From: Cycas panzhihuaensis
Lineage: Eukaryota; Cycadophyta
Assembly (NCBI GenBank): GCA_023213395.1
Contig: CM041465.1
Location: 222,649,741 to 222,713,740 of the forward strand
Direction of reading: 5' to 3'
Length of the DNA: 64,000 nucleotides
Each line of letters starts with the position of its first letter. Position 1 is the first letter of the stretch. Positions 56,542 through 64,000 of this stretch are shown here, one piece after another. Made by a program: the position numbers and the translations under genes. Below the pieces are notes generated by a model. The model did no database searches, was not told the DNA's origin, and saw nothing but the letters and a program-made list of their open reading frames with translations.

Positions 56542-58258
56542 TATTATATGAAAAATTTTCATAAAAAGTACACAATGACACAAAAAAAGGGCCATTAAAT
56601 AACCCTAACACAACACATACTATTTTTTATTAATTTAGAGTCTTCAATCACTTCACAGAATATTAATAAAATATAAAATACCTTGGTCACCATGTAAGGA
56701 TTCAAAATTATGTCATACAACCTCGATAAATTGAAAGAACATAAAAAACTACTATATAAATGCGCTTTTAAATTTTACGTTAGGCATCTCAATGAGCCAT
56801 AAATTGCCTTAATAGCATGCCTCCCATGTGACCAAGAGCTCTCAACAAAAAGGGAGGCTAATTGATGGATTTCAAAAGATCATTTAATACAACTAACATT
56901 ACAAAAAACAAAAATACTTTATATCATATGTTTTCAATGGCTAAATATGCCACAGAATTTGCCAATTCCCTACACGTGTTTGTGAATTTTCAATGGTTTT
57001 TCTTGATGGCAATCGATTTGACTCAAGTCTTCTTCATCTTGCATAAGTTAGGTTTTTGGGTCTAATTCGATTTCATATTCTTTGTCTCATATCTCTAATC
57101 GCCAAGCTCACTGCCTAATCTTTGTGTTTGATGTGTTTATCATTATCGATGCCTAAAATTCATTATGCCAACAATATGATAGAAGTGTCATCTAAATAGT
57201 TGTTGGCCCTATCAACATCTGAATTATTCTTTATGTCTACAAAGGTAATCATAGACCTATACAAAGTTATATTTATTGTTTTCACGACTTTAGATACCAC
57301 TTTTCACGTGGTCATTAAGCACCCCATATGTCATAGAACCCTAACTCAGATTTTTTCATAGCAATCAAAATACATCTTGTTATTAGCCTTAGCCTTCATA
57401 TTTCTAAACACAGCATCACAATTCGAGTACTTTTTTGCAATGACCTTTGTGATTAATCAATGAATCTTAGACCTTTAGCAAGGGCTTGGATCATAGGATG
57501 GAAACCTCTAAAGCACACAAAATGGCACTAAAAAATCCCCCCAATATGTTATTCAAAGGTTCTTCTTTGCAACCCTCACAATAATCCTAGAACTCAAAAT
57601 TAAAATCGTCTAAAGATGCAATTGACACTAATACATATTTCTACCAAAGTTAGAGAGATTCTCATTTTTTTTTATTTGAATATATTTGATTGACCACAAG
57701 TAGTACAATGAGGTGAAATCTTGCTCTTCAACTATGAAATTATACTTTTATTATTTCTATAGTTTGCTTTGCATCGAACTATGACATTGCACCATGACGA
57801 GCTAGACCAAAAAACAAGCATTGCTTAATCTCTTACTCCAAAACTACTTACACTGTAACATCTACAATGAAGTTGAGAAACTAAGGTCTGAAGTGTCACA
57901 ATTTAAAGCCCACTTATGCCAATAATTACTCTAAGAGATGTTTCAAGTATCAATTTTTTTTTAAACACTCAAATTGGCATGGGATTTATGTAAAAAAACT
58001 AGCATAGAGGAGACTCAGTCCTGGTTCTCCTCCTCCACTAGTTTCAACTCCAAGAGAAAAATCTAATAGTCCATTTACTAATGACATACACAGATATTTA
58101 TGCACTTTGCAAAAGACTCATTAAATTCTCTCACATGTTCATTTAAATCTACACAACATACTTGGTTTTAAACACCATTGAATTCACCTAAAGATGCCTT
58201 GAATTAGTTCATCACAATCTATAGGCTAAATTTTTTATTGACCACCTATAAATAATCT
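56542..58258 (-). other. Long leader of the copia element, unidentified content
   Basis: 1.7 kb between primer site and gag start, where copia elements usually have a few hundred bases or less. No domain recognised on either strand. It could be a lineage-specific leader or a further insertion whose ends I cannot see. Confidence 0.45.
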
Positions 58259-58270
58259 GCTTTGATACCA
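58259..58270 (-). promoter_or_regulatory. Primer-binding site of the copia element
   Basis: - strand TGGTATCAAAGC, one base from TGGTATCAGAGC, the standard initiator-methionine tRNA site of copia elements. The LTR is placed 11 bases away by alignment, so the true LTR end may be nearer. Confidence 0.8.
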
Positions 58271-58281
58271 AATAAAATTTT

Positions 58282-58584
58282 TGTTCCAGAAATGAATAAA
58301 ACTAATTGAAAATTGAGACACAATCTACCTTTGAAACAAATTTTCATTCATTTAGAATGACACACTATGCATATCTATAATCCAACACAAATATATGTAT
58401 AAATAGGATCAGTATAAATAGGATCAATAACAGTCCAAATTCAACTTGTAACTGCCCTAACACATGTTACATATCCATTAAGGACTTTATGTAACTCTTG
58501 GACAAGTGTTATCAAACTAGTGATGACCTTACAACTCACCAAAAACTAATTGAGCATTAACTCATGCAAACATTAATTCTAACA
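58282..58584 (-). repeat. 5' LTR of the copia element
   Basis: Aligns with 52176-52510. A short duplication GATCAGTATAAATAG occurs near 58405-58430. Flank ATATT on the right against AGTTT on the left, so the target duplication is not recognisable. Confidence 0.8.
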
Positions 58585-59430
58585 ATATTTTCATCCACTA
58601 GTGATAAAAGTCCATTAAAATATCCTCTTATTTTACTTCTATTATTAGTTGAGGATGTAATAACCTTACAGATTATACGTTGTTATGCTTACACCTTTGA
58701 TATGTCTTACATTCTACCATGAATTATTTTCTCTCTTTTTTCATATTCTTTTAGTAAAAGGCCTAATAGATCTTCTAGTAGATCTTGAAGAACCTAGCAT
58801 GCCTAACATTATTTATGAAAGTTGGAAATAAATAATTTTTTCTTGTACTAAAGGACATCACTTTTCCATTAAAAAAACTTTTGTTGGTTGTGTTTTCTCT
58901 TTCTCTGACTTCTCTATGAGGGTATTGTTGTCCATATCCTTCCATACTTTCCTTACTGGTTTAACCATAATAATTGAATGTAATATGACTTCATCTTTAT
59001 CTTGTTTAGAGGTGGTGTCCACTATAATATTGAGTTTTCCCTTCTTATAAAATATATAGAAGTGAAAAGGGCAAAATTTTACTAACTTATTTTTAGTATT
59101 TAGGGGATAGATTGTTCTACTTAAGAAGGTGTTATAAATTATTGTGGTATAGGTTTTACCTAAACTTGCTTCCTAGTGAGTATTATCTTCATTTACTAAG
59201 TGCATATAGTATGGATAACTTCTCTTTATCATTTGTGAACTAAAACCTACATTTATCATTCAGCTCCCTACTTCCACCCTCAATGGGATATTGAATTCAT
59301 CTTCAAAAGGTTAATGAAGTGAAAAGCAAAGTGAAAGGTTACATGTGTACAATTCTTTATGAACTTCTAATATCCTAACAGGCCTAGAAAACCCTCTTAA
59401 TTTGAAAATATTCTTTAATGTTATCCATTT
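58585..59430 (-). pseudogene. RNase H and integrase N-terminus of antisense element G
   Basis: - strand: KLRGFSRPVRILEVHKEL near 59405-59350 (usual LRGFLGLTGYYRRF), KLVKFCPFHFYIFYKKGKLN near 59090-59030 (end of RNase H, usual L..FDFEI-Y-K-G-K-N), MVECKTYQRCKH near 58725-58690 (second half of the zinc domain), LLHPQL and DILMDFYH near 58625-58600 (start of the core, D of MDF kept). The gene continues at 52175/47701 beyond the copia element. On the right G is cut at about 59430 by LTR debris. Confidence 0.75.
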
Positions 59431-59439
59431 GATTATGGC

Positions 59440-60650
59440 TCAAATACATATAAAACAAGTTATCATGCACTAAAAACAAATATCGTATAAGCTATGCCCA
59501 TTTTAATTTTTAGTTTTATCTTGTGCCAGTTTCTGCCCACACATGAATTTTAATGATGGCTTCACTATTAAAAGCCTTTAAATAGTACAATTCTTGTCTA
59601 TAGGTTTTTTAAATTGACTTCAAAATAAATTTGGAGATTTATTCTCCCTTCACCCCTCTTATTTCACTATAAATACTCTCTCACTTGAAAGCCTTTTGGT
59701 TCACAATTTTTTGTTTACTCGCATAAGCACTTTCTCATTCACATTCAAGCAAGTCTCTTCACATATTATTTATCATTATCTCTCATTCATTTTCACATTT
59801 ACTCAGGCAATTTCACATGCTCTAATTGTTGCCTTCGTGTTTGTAGAGATTTTCGATTGTCTCTCTCAAATTATTGGTTATGTTCCATAGTGCGAGTGAC
59901 ACACTATTATTCAACGATATCATTGTTCCATGCCAATGGTTATTCATTGTTATCCAGCAATATCCCTCTCCCCATGTCGCAAGTTATACATTGTGGTCCA
60001 ACAATATCCATCTCGTAATACCACAAATCTAACACTATTTCAATAATATCGTTGTGGACCTCATGTTGTCTTCTAGCAGTACCATCACAAATCTCTCATA
60101 TTGTTTTAGTAGTATCACTCTCACAATACCGTGGGTTCTGCATTGTATTTCAACAATATTGATTGAATTGGTTGGATCACTTATTTGATTTTATCTCACT
60201 CTCATATTATTTCATTTGTATAATTTTCTTATTGCTCTTACACATATTTGGATTGTTTTGTCAACTTGGATGATCTATTAAATGCTTGTTAACCCAACTC
60301 AGGCATAGCCTTGTCCCTATATTAAAGCAACACTCCTTCATTCTCATACAAGTTTCTTTTTAGAATGTCTCACATCAACAGTTAATGAGTACTCGATAGC
60401 ATTTTCCTTTTTGATGTTGATTTGTAAGAAGAAAATTAGAAAGAATCTCGTGCATACACTCATCAACAAGGATACATATTCAAGCAACAAACCAGGAAAG
60501 AACCACTCATATGTTTGGTTTGATTATTTAGAAACGGAAATAATAAGTTGTGTTAAAAAATCCCAAAAACCCTTACTAAGAGACAAGTTGTTGTATATAT
60601 ACTAATATTCTTATCGCCCATAGATTTACATGTTCTTTATGAAATAAATC
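59440..60650 (+). repeat. Piece of the 38/42-kb LTR family, 3' half, + orientation
   Basis: Reverse complement of 39400-38346: TATA box CTATAAATAC at 59668-59677 matches the one near 39142; 60270-60400 matches 38900-38780. It contains an extra 44-base tandem array not present in copies a and b. Truncated on the left against element G. Confidence 0.65.
59902..60161. repeat. 44-base minisatellite inside the LTR piece
   Basis: Units start at 59902 (43 bases), 59945, 59989, 60033 (shortened), 60062 (shortened), 60097 and 60141 (partial), each built around CATTGT..TTCAACAATATC. Copies a and b of this LTR have no such array at the matching place. Confidence 0.75.
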
Positions 60651-60776
60651 TTATTTCTTTCTTCTAGGGTATATCTCTACCCTAGGTATTATCTTATAGA
60701 TTAAAAGAATGAAGTCCCCTTCCCAAGCAAACACTTTAGCAACTATACTTAGGATTGAACCTAGAATGTCTAATTT

Positions 60777-61430
60777 TGCAAACCCGATTTTAGCCCTCCT
60801 ATCCTAAATCAAATATGATTTCATTATCTCTCATTAAATATGTATAAGTTGTTTGTCATATATCTTATTGTATTTTTTATTGCTTGTGTTTACTTGTCAT
60901 TTTACCTTATACTGCATTTTAATTGACCATTCCCTTATATTTGCCTACACATATTGAATCCCCCACTTGTTGATAATGAAAATAGGATATGTTTCCCTAT
61001 AACAACTCATGTTATGAAGGCATAACTTTGGAGGCTCAATAAATACCCATGATAAACACCATAATACATTTCTTCTATGGCAACCTCTTGTTTATCTTGT
61101 TTTACACTCTCTTTTAACTCATTTGAGTGACTTTATTGAATTGACATGAGCTTGTACTCCCTTGAGTCAACTCTCACTTGGGTTAAACATGAGTTAGTGC
61201 CCTTCTAAGTAATTCGTGTAAGCGAACATGAACATGTTTTATCACCTTGATTACTTCATTTATATTTTTACCTTAATTTTTATAATAATTTATTGTTCCA
61301 CATAGTTTATTGTGTAGATCTTCTTAAATGCATATAAGACATGAAGTGGTGGGATAAAAATGGACATCGTATGAGAAAATTATGCCCATTTTAAGTTTTT
61401 GTCTTCTCCCATATGCCTATTTCTATCCAC
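60777..61430 (+). repeat. Piece of the 38/42-kb LTR family, 5' half, + orientation
   Basis: Reverse complement of 39987-39290: starts TGCAAACCCGATTTTAGCC against TGTTTCCTTGATTTTAGGC in copy b, and ends with GGACATCGTATGAGAAAA matching the segment near 39330. The order of the two halves is the reverse of an intact LTR, as if two truncated LTRs flanked an almost completely lost interior (60651-60776). Confidence 0.65.
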
Positions 61431-61438
61431 GCTATGCA

Positions 61439-61808
61439 TGTTGAAGTAGTTGCAACCTGACTAATGTAATCATTCACATGTAAAACCAGTCTTTGAAAGA
61501 GGAACAGTTGCAACCAACTTAGCTTGCAGTTACAAAGAATGAAGAATAAATATAGAGGCAATTTTGAGGCGTGTGTGTGTGTATAGTTGTTTTTGTTGCA
61601 GAGAGCAATGTGCCTATATATATTGTACTTGTTGTGTATTATCCTAGATGCTGCGTACTACTTTGGATTGCCTCTAGTTGTGAGAGAAGTAGAAGCAACC
61701 CATCATAATGCAATGATTATGATTTTTGCTTCATGAACTTATTGTATTCCTAATGGTTCTGGTTGAATTGTATTAAGATATTATTGCCTCTTGTGCCTAC
61801 TTATGCAG
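61439..61808 (+). repeat. Probable 5' LTR of element J
   Basis: A segment with a TATA-like AATAAATATAGAGG near 61545 and a GT repeat near 61572 precedes the gag region by the expected distance. Start (TGTTGAAGTAG) and end (CTTATGCA) are guesses from TG/CA; there is no second copy in the window to confirm. Confidence 0.4.
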
Positions 61809-61903
61809 GTTGATAGGTAGAAGCACACATTAGTTCCATTGTCATTTTGAACCATGGTTGATTAGAATAGGCAAGACTGAGTAAAAACATTGGATCCTCT
61901 TCT

Positions 61904-62340
61904 ATGCTACCCATAATAGAAGGTGAATCACGTTGCGATCGAGGGGAACGTTGGGAAAGAGAGAGACTTCAAACTGGAATAGGTAGGCCCAAATTTACAA
62001 CCACACCAAGAAAGCAGGTGAAGAGGTGGTCATCTACACAGTTGACGGAGAGGAGAAGGTCGAGAAATAAGGACGAGGTGAAGGAACAAAAGCTAGGAGT
62101 AATCGAGACACTGGCAAAAGATAGAAATAATCATAGGTGTTAATTAGAAGAGGATCTCATAAAAGAAGAATCAGTGCAAGTAATGTGTGTCGAAAGAAAT
62201 AGCCAGCAAGATCCTACGAAAAAAGAAAATCTGCAGAAGGACGAAACACTAACGCCGAAAGAAAATTCTATTGAATTGGGAATATATAGTATAACCGAAC
62301 AAGTTTTTTATCACCACCTGTTGGAGATTTGAACAGTCAC
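61904..62340 (+). pseudogene. N-terminal basic region of element J gag
   Basis: From ATG 61904 an 79-codon frame very rich in R, K and E, then after one stop the frame continues to about 62330. No fold recognised. It resembles the charged N-terminal extensions of some gypsy gag proteins. Whether the real start is here or near 62381 is unclear. Confidence 0.4.
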
Positions 62341-62380
62341 ATAATAAATCCTCTTTATAATCTATCAATGGCAAGCCCAA

Positions 62381-63588
62381 ATAGCAATATGGGAGGTGCA
62401 ATGGGTAGTAATACACGTCCGGTAGGAGGATAAAGAAGTGTATTAGGTAGAGGAAATCAAGTAGGCACCACCCCCTATATCATTATGCAAAGTGACTCAA
62501 TGTTCTCAAGCCTCCAATTTGATGGATCCATGGATCCAAGTGATCATTTGATGTTATTCAAAAATATGATCCAGATTAAAAGAATTATGGATGAAGGAGA
62601 AATAAAAGCCCCTTTTTTTCGACGTTGAAAGAACCAGTCATTGTACGGTTTTAATATGTAGTAGCACAATAATTGAATTGGGAGCAATTACAAGAGCAAT
62701 TTTTAAACAGATTCCAAAATTTGAGAGATCCAATAGCCATTCTACAGGCTTTGGAGGAGATCCAACAATATGTTGGAGAATCTATTAATGATTTTGATGA
62801 ACAAATAAGAGTCGTTATGAATAAAATGTAATCTGTGATGATAATCAATTCCATATTGGTGATGAAATATTCTGTGCAAGCATTGATACCACAACTTAGA
62901 GATAAGGTTGTGCTACCATCTAATGAGTAACTATGAACAAGTAAGTGAGTTAGCTCTTAAATTTGAAAATTAGATAAAGTTAGCTTACTCCTAAATGACA
63001 ACATAATCATCAATGTATTTTTCGATAATGAGCATCATAACACAGTCTATGCAAACACCACAAATGGGCACCAATCCAAAAATCGAAGCCTTGAGGAAGG
63101 AGGTGGAAGCATTAAAGCAGCAACCACTTATTTTTATCCTATTCAACATATAAAAAAATCAGGAGTTACAGAAGCTACGTGTAGAATTATCCCGTTTATG
63201 ATTTAAAAAATCAAAGAAAAATATTTGGTATCTCCCACCTTGCAATTAGCAAGGGCACCTGAAGAATTAGCATGGAGGATTAACGAAATTGTGCAATAAT
63301 TGTCAAAGAAATAATCACAATACATGGGAATATTATTTTAAACCCAAAAGCAACAAAGAAAAAGTTCATAACGTTTATTCTGAAATAACAGAACATGGAA
63401 CACCAAAGCAATACAAAGAAAAAATAAGACCAATTCGTTGTTTCTTATGTCAGAGATGGGGATATTATAAATCTGAGTGTATACTAGAGAAAAAAGGAGG
63501 AGAATTTATTTGTGAAAAATGTAGACTAGCAGATCACGAATGGGCAAACTGCCCAAAGAATAATAAAATTCAAAATGAAATTTAGTAG
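62381..63588 (+). pseudogene. gag of element J with three zinc knuckles
   Basis: Gag core: FSSLQFDGSMDPSDHLMLF near 62500-62555, then WEQLQEQFLNRFQNL near 62680-62725 and QQYVGESINDFDEQIR near 62765-62815, a standard retrotransposon gag pattern. A predicted helical stretch with KIEALRKEVEALKQQ lies near 63080-63122. The nucleocapsid has three knuckles: CNNCQRNNHNTWEYY from 63292 (last C now Y), CFLCQRWGYYKSEC from 63439 (H now Y) and CEKCRLADHEWANC from 63511 (intact CX2CX4HX4C). Stops occur in the core, but the nucleocapsid is open for 98 codons. It would package element RNA. Confidence 0.75.
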
Positions 63589-64000
63589 ACGTGGTTTTGG
63601 ACCCAAAAAAGTCAGTGTATTTACAAACGTGTAGTGACAGGACAATGGGACCTCCTCCCTAAGGTAATTTTCCAGATCCAATAGTAAAAATCCTTCAAAG
63701 AGTGGTAAAAATCCTTCAAGAAGCCATCAGGGAATCACAACAAGAAGAATTCCAATAAAAAAGATTCAAAGGCTTATATTATAAGCGGAGAGTGGCACAA
63801 CCACAACGAATATAAGAAAGTATGAATCCTTAGCAAGGATTACAAACTGTAAAAGATGTACTTACTGAATTAGGAGTATCAATTCTTATATCAATTATGT
63901 TTAAATTGTGGGAAGCAGATTACTTCCAACAATTAGTACTAGAACAAATTGAAAAACAAGTACTTAGGGCTATAAAGGATGCAAGAGTAGGCCCCAAAGT
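63589..64000 (+). pseudogene. Region downstream of element J gag
   Basis: A polyprotein-like frame with stops continues to the window end: VKILQEAIRESQQEEFQ near 63690-63755 and TVKDVLTELGVSILISIMF near 63848-63905. No protease or RT motif is reached. Probably the gag-protease linker of J. Confidence 0.35.

Larger units (their letters stand above)
52176..58584 (-). mobile_element. Antisense Ty1/copia element
   Basis: LTRs at 52176-52510 and 58282-58584 (TGTTAGA..CA on the - strand), an iMet-type primer site, then gag, protease, integrase, RT and RNase H in copia order, and a polypurine tract. Inserted in the integrase gene of element G, whose halves lie at 47701/52175 and 58585. All domains have stops. 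The leader before gag is unusually long, about 1.7 kb. Confidence 0.85.

Noticed and set aside
63289-63585. Caulimovirus-like coat or zinc-knuckle protein
   Set aside because: The upstream gag core (DPSDHL..W..L...F) is of retrotransposon type, and no movement protein or caulimovirus motif is seen. An endogenous pararetrovirus is not supported.

Overview
The window is plant nuclear repeat DNA. I find no intact host gene, tRNA, rRNA, CRISPR array or bacterial-style operon. Almost every stretch that can be identified is a decayed LTR retrotransposon: Ty3/gypsy of Reina-like chromovirus and Tat type, plus Ty1/copia. They sit inside one another, are riddled with stop codons, and are mixed with solo LTRs, one SINE and several minisatellites. 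Spliceosomal intron signals in a plant-mobile-domain gene, iMet-type primer sites and the element lineages all indicate a seed plant with a large, slowly purged genome. A gymnosperm would fit, but the sequence does not name the species.

Left part (1-33190), all on the + strand unless noted. A Reina-like chromovirus (element A; its 5' LTR lies left of the window) ends in an LTR at 5524-5832. That LTR also appears to serve as the 5' LTR of a second, homologous element (B). B's gag is cut at about 8005 and resumes at 28994, running through protease, RT, RNase H, integrase and chromodomain to its 3' LTR at 32832-33190. The 21 kb inside B's gag consists of an 18-kb Tat-type element (D; 2.7-kb LTRs at 8011-10726 and 23295-25993, target duplication GGTGG on both sides) and, next to it, a lone LTR of a related family in antisense (26002-28993). 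D itself carries a 2.5-kb solo LTR inside gag (11814-14308, duplication TCGCC; the gag frame continues across it). D also carries an antisense, intron-containing plant-mobile-domain (PMD) gene where its integrase core should be (19183-22412), and a second RNase H downstream of that.

Middle part (33190-46700) is AT-rich and mostly antisense Tat-like debris. There are two LTRs of one family (38346-39987 and 42462-44087), each preceded in its own sense direction by a polypurine tract, with remnants of a pre-RT region and an integrase C-terminus. A 3'-region repeat is present twice and carries a 28-bp minisatellite that is long in one copy and short in the other. A SINE with perfect 13-bp duplications sits at 36431-36739.

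Right part (46700-64000) is built on an antisense Ty3/gypsy element (G). Its integrase is split by an antisense Ty1/copia element (52176-58584) and lies next to a gag-only antisense element (F, 47766-52030). One F LTR contains a 492-bp solo LTR. Beyond G lie two rearranged pieces of the 38/42-kb LTR family, with a 44-bp minisatellite, and then the 5' end of a further + strand element (J) whose gag carries three zinc knuckles and runs off the window.

Nothing here acts as a working pathway. The biologically interesting objects are the PMD gene inside a Tat element, the displaced second RNase H, the expanding and contracting minisatellites inside elements, and the clear insertion chronology.
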